Virus record (IMG/VR): IMGVR_UViG_3300027782_000132
Span: 1 to 46,538 of that record
From: a virus
Strand: one strand, 5' to 3'
DNA length: 46,538 nt
Positions 16,766 to 23,043 of this stretch are shown here, in pieces. The position numbers were made by a program, and so were the translations under genes. The notes below the pieces were generated by a model that was not told the origin of the DNA, did not search any database, and saw nothing but the letters and a program-made list of their open reading frames with translations. Numbering within the stretch: the first letter of the stretch is position 1; every line of letters starts with the position of its first letter.

Positions 16766-17299
16766 ATGCGTGGAAGTAAAGTCCAGGGGCGTTTTAAAAT
16801 TGATTTTGAAAATAAATCTATGGAAGAAGGCGTAACGGATGAACTCCGTGACCCTGTAGGTTCCCTAGTTAATTGGTACCAATGGGACGAACAAGCCTTA
16901 CAAGATGACTATGAGAACTGGGTTGACCCAATCTACGATGTCTCTAATGAAGGCGTAAATAGCGGCCTTGCTTGGAAGACCCCTATTGAAGTGCCAGTAA
17001 TTATGGCGCAACAAATTCGCGGTACTAACATCATGAACGAACGCGGTCTTTACACCACAGATACCTTGCGCCTAGTTATAGGTGTTAATGATGTAAACCG
17101 TTTAATCCCAGATGTCTTGGTAAACCCAACACTTCATATTCAAGACCGTATTGTCTTTCAAGATACTGTCTTTATCCCTACCCGTGTACTCCCACGAGGA
17201 CGTTATGCCAATTTCTACAGCGTTGTAACTGTTGACCTTAACCAGCAGAACCCTGAAGAGTTGGTAAACTTTAAGACGTTCCAACAATGGGCACGATAG
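16766..17299 (+). CDS. Putative head-tail connector protein
   Basis: 177 residues. Near residue 27 is DPVGSLVNWYQWD, then DPIYDV, WKTPIEVPVIMAQ, ERGLYTTDTLRLVIG, HIQDRIVFQDTVFIPTRV and QQNPEELVNFKTFQ. The order resembles head-closure or connector proteins of actinobacterial and other tailed phages. It precedes, after the small-gene cluster, the gp10-like and tail-terminator-like genes, which is where neck genes usually lie. AAGGAG lies before the ATG. The assignment comes from recalled pattern and position, with no catalytic motif. Confidence 0.45.
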   Translation: MRGSKVQGRFKIDFENKSMEEGVTDELRDPVGSLVNWYQWDEQALQDDYENWVDPIYDVSNEGVNSGLAWKTPIEVPVIMAQQIRGTNIMNERGLYTTDTLRLVIGVNDVNRLIPDVLVNPTLHIQDRIVFQDTVFIPTRVLPRGRYANFYSVVTVDLNQQNPEELVNFKTFQQWAR

Positions 17300-17313
17300 G
17301 AAAAGGAAGCACG

Positions 17314-17460
17314 ATGTCTTTTGAACCAGAAATTGATGAAGACCTATTTGACGAGGATTGTGACTGTGAAGGTAACTGCCTTTGCGATGACTACGATGAC
17401 CACGCATTAGATGAAGAAAAAGTAGAAGACCTTGAAGATTTAGATTGGGAGGATAGTTAA
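17314..17460 (+). CDS. Very acidic mini-protein, 48 aa
   Basis: 48 residues, about half Asp or Glu, with Cys at 16, 18, 22 and 24 in CDCEGNCLC. It precedes the run of strongly basic mini-proteins and ends in TAATG coupled to the first of them. The extreme charge opposition suggests an acidic partner or chaperone for the basic proteins, though that is only inference. AAAGGAAG stands 7-8 bases before ATG 17314. It is too short for family recognition. Confidence 0.55.
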   Translation: MSFEPEIDEDLFDEDCDCEGNCLCDDYDDHALDEEKVEDLEDLDWEDS

Positions 17461-17645
17461 TGGCAACTAAACCACCAAAGCCTATTAAAGGTAAAGGCAA
17501 AGTAGAAAAAGTAATGAAGGAAGCCAAAGCAGGCAAACTTCACTCTGGCTCTAAGACTGGCCCTATTGTTAAGAACCCAAAGCAAGCCGTTGCTATTGCT
17601 CTTTCAGAACAACGCAAGGCTGACAAGGGCAAAAAGAAAAAGTAA
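17460..17645 (+). CDS. Lysine-rich DUF6496-like protein, 61 aa
   Basis: 61 residues with the pattern VEKVMKEAKAGKLHSGSKTG, PIVKNPKQAVAIALSEQ and a Lys-rich end. This matches the DUF6496 type found in phages and bacteria, whose function is unknown. Some 30% of residues are Lys or Arg. Coupled to the acidic mini-protein by TAATG; its stop overlaps a possible ATG, but the better start of the next gene is at 17705. A nucleic-acid or virion role is possible. Confidence 0.6.
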   Translation: MATKPPKPIKGKGKVEKVMKEAKAGKLHSGSKTGPIVKNPKQAVAIALSEQRKADKGKKKK

Positions 17646-17704
17646 TGATTACCAAGATTTCGCCAGCACCGTTGGCATACCCAAATGGGGGAGGACTAAA
17701 GACC

Positions 17705-17839
17705 ATGGCTAATAAAAAACCTGAATCTCAAAAATTAGAGATGGAAGCGCTTGAAGCAAAGCACAAAGTTGAAATAGCAAAGTTGTCAGAGAAACATGCT
17801 AAGTCTAATAAACCAGTAAAGGCAAAGACAAATGGCTAA
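17705..17839 (+). CDS. Lysine/glutamate-rich helical mini-protein, 44 aa
   Basis: 44 residues, MANKKPESQKLEMEALEAKH..., a single charged helix likely to form a coiled coil, ending in a Lys-rich tail. ATG 17705 is chosen because GGGAGG lies about 10 bases upstream. A reading from 17645 (TAATG with the previous stop) would add 20 residues of less convincing sequence. It overlaps the next gene by 8 bases. No known family. Confidence 0.5.
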   Translation: MANKKPESQKLEMEALEAKHKVEIAKLSEKHAKSNKPVKAKTNG

Positions 17840-18035
17840 AGTTATTAAAGCAGATGGCGAAAAGCACACCATTAAGAAGAACAAAACAGGAGATGTAATC
17901 GTTGACCATGCTGGAAAAAAAGGTCCTTACGACAAGATTAACCTGACAAAAAAGGCTGGGGCTAAGACAATTACGCAAGGTGTTGCTGCTACCAAAAAGT
18001 GGCATTCAACTCACCAGTCTAAGAGAGGTAAGTAA
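17832..18035 (+). CDS. Basic mini-protein, 67 aa
   Basis: 67 residues: KVIKADGEKHTIKKNKTGD, VIVDHAGKKGPYDKINLTKK, then a tail ending HQSKRGK. Highly basic with short beta-like stretches; resembles small phage proteins of unknown function. It starts inside the previous gene and its stop overlaps the next start (TAATG), so it belongs to the coupled mini-gene chain. Confidence 0.55.
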   Translation: MAKVIKADGEKHTIKKNKTGDVIVDHAGKKGPYDKINLTKKAGAKTITQGVAATKKWHSTHQSKRGK

Positions 18036-18193
18036 TGCCAAAAGCAACTACTCCTCCTTGGAATAAGAAAAACCCAAATAAGAAATCTAAGCCAATGTCT
18101 CCTGCAAAGAAGGCTGCGGCTAAAGCACGGGCAGAAAAGGCTGGGCGCCCATACCCAAACCTTGTTGACAATATGTGGGCTTCAAAAAACTAA
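18035..18193 (+). CDS. Lys/Pro/Ala-rich mini-protein, 52 aa
   Basis: 52 residues: PPWNKKNPNKKSKP, MSPAKKAAAKARAEKAG, RPYPNLVDNMWASKN. The middle resembles the Lys/Ala/Pro tails of histone H1-like DNA-compacting proteins. Coupled by TAATG to the previous gene. Followed by AAGGAG for the next gene. Too short for firm assignment. Confidence 0.5.
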   Translation: MPKATTPPWNKKNPNKKSKPMSPAKKAAAKARAEKAGRPYPNLVDNMWASKN

Positions 18194-18202
18194 GGAGACA
18201 AT

Positions 18203-18370
18203 ATGTGCGTTAAATGTGGATGTGGAAAGAAAAAAGGAGAACCTGGCTACGGCAAAGGTAAGGCTTCAAAAGGCATGTCTCCAAAGCAGGCTAAAATTGC
18301 AGGGGCTGCAAAGCCAACAAACAAAATTACTGGCGATGACTTCAAAGCCCTAAAACGTGGCAAGAAATAA
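18203..18370 (+). CDS. Cys-knuckle lysine-rich mini-protein, 55 aa
   Basis: 55 residues starting MCVKCGCGKKKG, a CxxCxC knuckle at residues 2-7, followed by a basic Gly/Lys/Ala body (KASKGMSPKQAKIAGAAK) that echoes the preceding mini-protein. The next gene has the same N-terminal knuckle (MCASCGCKC), so they are probably paralogous. Could bind Zn or Fe, or nucleic acid. AAGGAG at 18192-18197; ends in TAATG. Confidence 0.5.
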   Translation: MCVKCGCGKKKGEPGYGKGKASKGMSPKQAKIAGAAKPTNKITGDDFKALKRGKK

Positions 18371-18477
18371 TGTGCGCCTCATGTGGGTGCAAGTGCACCA
18401 AGGCTAAGCCAATGAAGGGTTGCAAGTGTTCTTGCAATACCTGTAAGACTGCTCGTAGCGGAAAGAAGGCAAAGTAA
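18370..18477 (+). CDS. Metallothionein-like Cys-rich mini-protein, 35 aa
   Basis: 35 residues with eight Cys, at 2, 5, 7, 9, 18, 20, 22 and 25 (CASCGCKC and CKCSCNTC), interleaved with Lys. Cys-x-Cys density of this kind is typical of metallothioneins and other metal-cluster peptides. It is coupled at both ends by TAATG, which supports real translation despite its size. Possible metal binding is inferred from composition alone. Confidence 0.5.
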   Translation: MCASCGCKCTKAKPMKGCKCSCNTCKTARSGKKAK

Positions 18478-18719
18478 TGGCTGCATTTATGAAGGGCAAA
18501 TACACAGAGTCTAAGGACAAGACAAAAGACGCCAAGATGCTTAAGAAAGCGGGCTTGGACAAGGACGAACGAGAAGAATTTGAAAAGAAGGACAAGGCTC
18601 ACGGCAAGAAGAAGAAGCCTAAGACCATGGCAGAAGACAAGAAGATTGATGCCAAGATAATCAAGGGCATCAAGAAGAAAGAAGCCAAGGAAGAAAAGAA
18701 AGAAAAGAAAAAGAAGTAA
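18477..18719 (+). CDS. Highly charged Lys/Glu protein, 80 aa
   Basis: 80 residues, mostly Lys, Glu and Asp, with three 'KKAGLDKDEREEFEKK'-like helical segments and a Lys-only C-terminus. Last of the mini-gene chain; a strong terminator starts within 8 bases of its stop. May be a disordered DNA-binding or virion-internal protein. Low complexity makes homology unreliable. Confidence 0.5.
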   Translation: MAAFMKGKYTESKDKTKDAKMLKKAGLDKDEREEFEKKDKAHGKKKKPKTMAEDKKIDAKIIKGIKKKEAKEEKKEKKKK

Positions 18720-18724
18720 TGACT

Positions 18725-18747
18725 AAGCCACCTACGGGTGGCTTTTT
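18725..18747 (+). terminator. Rho-independent terminator with UACG tetraloop
   Basis: Perfect 8-base-pair stem, AAGCCACC (18725-18732) with GGTGGCTT (18737-18744), closed by the loop TACG on a C-G pair, which belongs to the extra-stable UNCG tetraloop class. A run of five T (18743-18747) follows. It separates the mini-gene chain from the neck and tail genes. The rest of the gap to 18827 has no recognised promoter. Confidence 0.9.
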
Positions 18748-18827
18748 CATTTATCATTGCATTATCAGTAACCCGCTGCGGGTCTGTGTAGTTTCCCACT
18801 ACTTGCGCTTTTTAAGGGGTTTATTTC

Positions 18828-18857
18828 ATGCTACCTACATACGTGGTGAAGCAATGA
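18828..18857 (+). CDS. Possible 9-residue leader peptide
   Basis: ATG 18828 opens a nine-codon frame (MLPTYVVKQ) with a strong AAGGGG at 18814-18819, 8 bases upstream. Its TGA overlaps ATG 18854 of the next gene (ATGA), which has only a weak site of its own. The peptide would deliver ribosomes to that gene by coupling. Confidence 0.35.
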   Translation: MLPTYVVKQ

Positions 18858-19162
18858 AGCACATCCATAGCGCAGTAGAACAAGCAGCCAAACACACCAG
18901 TCGCTACATGACTGGTCAACTTCGCAAAGAAGCAAAAGCAAGTGGATGGCCTCGCCACGTTGTTGGCAATATGGGCGTCATCTACGATGATAAGCGTTTT
19001 CAAGTCCACGTTCACGATAAGCACTTTAATGAGGCTCAGACCCTTGAGTATGGCACAGAACACAATCGCCCTACTGCTGCTATTCGCCGTTCTTCAGCCC
19101 GCACTAAAGAAGCAGAAAACTTCTTTATGGGTGCCCTGCAAAAGATTGTAGGTGAACTATGA
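18854..19162 (+). CDS. HK97 gp10-like neck/tail protein
   Basis: 102 residues: a helical N-terminus (HIHSAVEQAAKHTSRYMTGQL), then LEYGTEHNRPTAAIRRSSARTKEAENFF and a C-terminal helix. The 'YGT...RP..AIR' signature is that of HK97 gp10-type proteins, which act at the head-tail joint or tail completion. A longer open frame from 18719 crosses the terminator and lacks family sequence, so ATG 18854 is preferred. Overlaps the next gene by ATGA. Confidence 0.65.
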   Translation: MKHIHSAVEQAAKHTSRYMTGQLRKEAKASGWPRHVVGNMGVIYDDKRFQVHVHDKHFNEAQTLEYGTEHNRPTAAIRRSSARTKEAENFFMGALQKIVGEL

Positions 19163-19881
19163 CTTTTCTCCTATCGGAAGATGAGGCCCTAAAGAATCTT
19201 CTTAAAGGAATTGTAGTTACTGACCAGAAAGCCGCTGGTACACAGCAGACTACCCGCAATGTAGATGTCCGTTTTGGGCAACCTGACCAGGAAATCTCTG
19301 ACCAGAAGTATCCTTACATCATCATTGACATGATTGATATTGCCGAAGACACAGCCCGTGCAATGCGTGGAATGGTTAAACCTATTTACCTAGATAACCC
19401 AGCAGAAATGCCGCCAGTTTCTGAAGGCGATGACCCAACTGCGTATGACTCAGAGACTAATAACTGGGAAATGCATTGGCCTATTCCAGTAAATATTGAT
19501 TACCAAATAACTACTTACTCACGTCAACCACGTCATGACCGTGAAATTTTAGGGCAAATTCTTACTCAAAAGATTCCAATGCGTTTTGCAATATTGGAAC
19601 CAGACGACGGTAACAGCGAAGGTATCGGTACCGTTCGTCGCTTAGACCTTCTGGACATTGCTAAACGCGATGTTACAGAGCAAGGAAAGCGTTTATTCGT
19701 AAATGCTTTTACAGTCCGTGTCTCATCTGAGATTACGGAATCCACATATATCCAAGTATACAAAGCGTTACAAATTAACGTTACAGGCGCAACTGATGAC
19801 CAAGGTAACACGGATGGAAGTCCTATTACTGGTCGTGGTCAGTTCACCGCCATTGAACCGTTCACAATTTCGCAACCATAA
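19159..19881 (+). CDS. Putative tail terminator/neck protein
   Basis: 240 residues. TRNVDVRFGQPDQEISDQKYPYIIIDMIDIAEDTAR near the N-terminus, then IPVNIDYQITTYSRQPRHDREILGQIL and RLFVNAFTVRVSSEIT. The layout, a central 'Y-x-I-T-x-Y-S' beta strand followed by a helix, fits phage tail terminator or neck subunits. It sits between the gp10-like gene and the sheath gene, the usual place for a tail terminator. No motif is decisive. Confidence 0.5.
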   Translation: MTFLLSEDEALKNLLKGIVVTDQKAAGTQQTTRNVDVRFGQPDQEISDQKYPYIIIDMIDIAEDTARAMRGMVKPIYLDNPAEMPPVSEGDDPTAYDSETNNWEMHWPIPVNIDYQITTYSRQPRHDREILGQILTQKIPMRFAILEPDDGNSEGIGTVRRLDLLDIAKRDVTEQGKRLFVNAFTVRVSSEITESTYIQVYKALQINVTGATDDQGNTDGSPITGRGQFTAIEPFTISQP

Positions 19882-19912
19882 GGAACCCTTACCCAACTAG
19901 TTAGGAGAAATC

Positions 19913-21427
19913 ATGGCTTATAGCCGTCCAGGTGTTTACATTAGTGAGCGCCTACTACCGCCTGTGCTCCAAGGTGGAGTAACTGCAAACGCCGCTGGCG
20001 CTGTAGTTGCACCATTTGCACAAGGCCCAGAAGCAGTAACGCTTGTTAACTCTTGGTATGAATTTACCAAGTATTTTGGAGGATATAACTCTTCCTTCCC
20101 AGCCACTTTCCAGGTTGGCGCATACTTTGCAAATGGCGGTAAAGAACTTTATGTTCAGCGCCTTCTTGCTGACGATGCAGATGCAGCCGCAGTAAACGTA
20201 GTTAACGGCGGAGCCGCTGCAACTATGACTATTACTGCAAAAAATGCAGGAACAGATGGAAACAACCTACGTGTTGTTGTCACTGCTGGTTCTGTTTCAG
20301 GTGCTTATACACTTGCTGTCTACAAAGAGTCAGGTGTTGCAAATGACATTGCAGACGATATTCTTTTAGAACGTTACGAGAATGTTGTTACAGATGACCC
20401 TGCAAGCAGTGATTTTGTTGAAACTGTTATTAACACTGTTTCTACAAACATTTCAGTAGACTCATTAACAGCAGGATTAACCACTGGCTCTGTTTCTGGT
20501 ACATACCCACTTACAGGCGGAGCAAATGGAAGTACTCCAGTTGCTGCTGACTACACAGACTACAAGGGAACAGGAGACGCAGTATTTGAGCGTTTCTCAG
20601 CATTAGACCGTCCTCTTGTTGTATTCCTTCCAGGAATTTGGGCTGCACTTGCCTCTGGTGAAGTATCAGTTATTGATGCTGCTACTTCATGGGCAGAAAA
20701 CAATAACGGCTTTGTTGTTATTGAAACAGCAGCAAACTTAACTCCTGCTAACGCAATCTCAGCAGCGGGAAGCCTTACTGATACTAGTTTTGGCGCTGTC
20801 TACTACCCACACGTGTACATCTCAGACCCAGTAGGTCGTGGTACAGGTTCGCTTCGTCTAATTGGACCATCAGGTGCAATCGTAGGTCTTTACATGGCAA
20901 CAGATGCAAGCCGTGGTGTATTTAAGGCTCCAGCAGGTATTCAAACAACTGTTGCTGGTGTTGTTGCTGTAGAAAAAACCTTTACATCAACAGAACTAGA
21001 CAATATGAACGCAAGCACATCACCAGTTAACCCACTTCGCCAGATTCCTGGTGCAGGTCTTTCTGTAATGGGTGCCCGTACATTAAAGCAAGATGGTACA
21101 GCGAACAAGTATGTAAACATGCGTCGTTCACTTATTTATATCCGTAAGCAACTCAAGAACAACACAGAGTTTGCTATTTTTGAGAACAACGACGAGAAGT
21201 TGTGGGCACGTATCCGCAGCACACTTACAGTGTTCCTCACTGAATACAAAAATCAAGGCGGCCTTCGTGGTGTTAACAATGCTCAGGCTTTTTTCATCAA
21301 GTGTGATGCAGAAAACAACACAGCCGCTTCAATCGCTAATGGCGAAGTGCACATCCAAGTTGGTGTGGCACTCCAGTACCCAGCAGAGTTCATTGTCATT
21401 GACCTAAGTCAAAAGACAATTAACTAG
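19913..21427 (+). CDS. Contractile tail sheath protein
   Basis: 504 residues. It starts YSRPGVYISER, the classic sheath opening. Next come a T.A.GAVV.PFAQGP region, SWYEFTKYFGGY, and GGKELYVQRLL, then an inserted domain (about 90-210, MTITAKNAGTDGNNLRV). The C-terminal core (RRSLIYIRKQL, ENNDEKLWARIRSTLTVFL, GVALQYPAEFIVIDL) interlocks with neighbouring subunits in the family. TTAGGAG precedes the ATG. Followed by the tube gene as in most myoviruses. This is the strongest evidence that the phage is a myovirus. Confidence 0.93.
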   Translation: MAYSRPGVYISERLLPPVLQGGVTANAAGAVVAPFAQGPEAVTLVNSWYEFTKYFGGYNSSFPATFQVGAYFANGGKELYVQRLLADDADAAAVNVVNGGAAATMTITAKNAGTDGNNLRVVVTAGSVSGAYTLAVYKESGVANDIADDILLERYENVVTDDPASSDFVETVINTVSTNISVDSLTAGLTTGSVSGTYPLTGGANGSTPVAADYTDYKGTGDAVFERFSALDRPLVVFLPGIWAALASGEVSVIDAATSWAENNNGFVVIETAANLTPANAISAAGSLTDTSFGAVYYPHVYISDPVGRGTGSLRLIGPSGAIVGLYMATDASRGVFKAPAGIQTTVAGVVAVEKTFTSTELDNMNASTSPVNPLRQIPGAGLSVMGARTLKQDGTANKYVNMRRSLIYIRKQLKNNTEFAIFENNDEKLWARIRSTLTVFLTEYKNQGGLRGVNNAQAFFIKCDAENNTAASIANGEVHIQVGVALQYPAEFIVIDLSQKTIN

Positions 21428-21447
21428 GACGAAGGAGAAAAAACACA

Positions 21448-22071
21448 ATGGCAATCGTAAATAGCCGCTCAACGTTAACCACAGACCCAGTCCGTAACTT
21501 TCGGTTCCTGGTAACGTTTCAACCACAAGATACAGGCAATACCGCTTTGGGTAGCGCAACTATCCCAATGGGCTTTACCTCAGTATCTGGATTGGCTGTA
21601 ACAACAGACTCAATCCCTTACCGTGAAGGTGGATACAACACCACTGTTCACCAAATTCCAGGACAGACATCATTCACACCTATCACTTTGCAACGTGGCG
21701 TAATTCTTGGCACTAAGCAAAACTGGGATTGGATGAAACAGTTGTTTGCAACTGTTCAGGCTGGCGGTTCAACACTTGCAACAGGAAAGAACTTCCGTTG
21801 CGACCTTGAAATCGCTGTGCTAAACCACCCAGTCCCATCTTCAGGTGCAAACGTAGCCACAACAGGCGCTGTTACAGGCGCAACTGATGAAGTTGCAATG
21901 CGCTTTAAGGTGTTTAATGCATGGCCTACAACAGTGGCATACTCAGACTTAAACGCTGGTGATAATGCTCTCTACGTTGAACAAATGACCCTTGTACACG
22001 AAGGCTTTGACCTCAACTGGGGTGCGTTTAATTCTCAGACAAAGGCGTTTGAGAACGCAGCAGACTTCTAA
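21448..22071 (+). CDS. Tail tube protein (T4 gp19-like)
   Basis: 207 residues. TDPVRNFRFLVTFQ at the N-terminus, GFTSVSGLAV, IPYREGGYNTTVHQIPGQTSFTPITLQRGV and YVEQMTLVHEGFDL follow the T4-like tail tube family. The protein forms hexameric rings inside the sheath through which DNA passes. GAAGGAG precedes the ATG. Placed directly after sheath. Length is typical. Confidence 0.92.
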   Translation: MAIVNSRSTLTTDPVRNFRFLVTFQPQDTGNTALGSATIPMGFTSVSGLAVTTDSIPYREGGYNTTVHQIPGQTSFTPITLQRGVILGTKQNWDWMKQLFATVQAGGSTLATGKNFRCDLEIAVLNHPVPSSGANVATTGAVTGATDEVAMRFKVFNAWPTTVAYSDLNAGDNALYVEQMTLVHEGFDLNWGAFNSQTKAFENAADF

Positions 22072-22088
22072 TCTAACAAAGGAATAAC

Positions 22089-22895
22089 ATGACGAAAACA
22101 ATTAGTGCAGCGGCTAACCCCGCAATGGCAAACAAAGCCGTTCAAGACATGATGAATGAACAACCTCAAGAAATTGAAGTAACGATTACACCTCCTTTGG
22201 ACACAGTAGTTAACCTTCCTGGCGGATACATAACATCCGCTGGGGAGGTTACTACTGAAGCAGAAGTTCGTGAGTTAAATGGTCGTGACGAAGAAGAAAT
22301 CTCAAAAGCAAGCACTTTGGGTAAAGCGCTTTTAACAATATTAAAGCGTGGAACCGTACGTGTAGGTAATGAGCCAGTGTCTGAACAAATGCTAGATGCT
22401 CTCCTTTCAGGTGACCGAGACATGCTTCTTGTAGGAATCTTTAAAGCAACATTTGGAAACATTGCACACTTGGGTGGCTACTGTGGCTCCTGTGCGGAAA
22501 CAAAAGAAGTTGATATAGAGATTGATAAAGACATTAAAGTAAAAGTTTTAACAGACCCCGTTAATGACCGTACCTTTACCGTAAAAGGTAAAACTGAATA
22601 CCTAGTACAACTACCAACTGGTATTACTCAAAAAGAACTACTTCTTAGTGCGGATAAAACAATCCCTGAACTAAACACACTTCTTTTACAGAATACAGTT
22701 GTTAAAATTGGAGATTCACCAGTAGTAAGCAAGATGCAGGTATTAAACATCGGCCTTACAGACCGTCGCAAAATTGTTGATGAAATCAACAACCGACTAT
22801 GTGGACCACAGTTTAACGACCTAACACTTGATTGCCCAGATTGTGAAGGCGAGGTACAGGTCCCTATTAGTTTAGGCACCTTGTTTCGTTTCTAG
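22089..22895 (+). CDS. Tail assembly chaperone, gp26-like, Zn-binding
   Basis: 268 residues. VRELNGRDEEEIS (about 60-72), LLTILKRGTVRVG, LLSGDRDMLLVGIFKATFG and two CxxC pairs (C132-C135 and C249-C252) that could hold one Zn. This pattern is shared with T4 gp26-like baseplate/tail proteins. Position between tube and tape measure is that of tail assembly chaperones. After its TAG the next frame encodes a typical chaperone extension without a start codon, so a frameshifted long form of about 314 residues is likely. Confidence 0.65.
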   Translation: MTKTISAAANPAMANKAVQDMMNEQPQEIEVTITPPLDTVVNLPGGYITSAGEVTTEAEVRELNGRDEEEISKASTLGKALLTILKRGTVRVGNEPVSEQMLDALLSGDRDMLLVGIFKATFGNIAHLGGYCGSCAETKEVDIEIDKDIKVKVLTDPVNDRTFTVKGKTEYLVQLPTGITQKELLLSADKTIPELNTLLLQNTVVKIGDSPVVSKMQVLNIGLTDRRKIVDEINNRLCGPQFNDLTLDCPDCEGEVQVPISLGTLFRF

Positions 22896-23034
22896 CAGAA
22901 TTTCATACGCTCAACTTTTGTTTGAGTGGAAGAAAATAGCGGACTACTACCCAGGATGGACGTTGGCAGATATACAAAATCTGTCAAGAAGAGAAAGAGA
23001 CAACTGGTTACAAATACACCAGTTAAAGAGTTAA
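22876..23034 (+). CDS. Frameshift-read chaperone extension, no start codon
   Basis: This frame is open from 22876 to TAA 23032-23034 and has no ATG or GTG. From 22900 it encodes ISYAQLLFEWKKIADYYPG, then LADIQNLSRRERDNWL. 'Leu-Ser-x-x-Glu-Arg-x-x-Trp' is the hallmark of the second half of tail assembly chaperone pairs. The frame is +1 (equivalent to -2) relative to the upstream gene, which stops at 22893-22895 in the context UAG C. Joining the two gives the expected fused chaperone. The exact shift site cannot be fixed; the only late in-frame TTG (22918) would cut the conserved part. Confidence 0.6.
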   Translation, partial: APCFVSSRISYAQLLFEWKKIADYYPGWTLADIQNLSRRERDNWLQIHQLKS

Positions 23035-23043
23035 GGAGATGAC

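Noticed and set aside
18719-18853. Longer start for the gp10-like gene (147 residues)
   Set aside because: The added 45 residues cross the terminator stem and do not fit the family.
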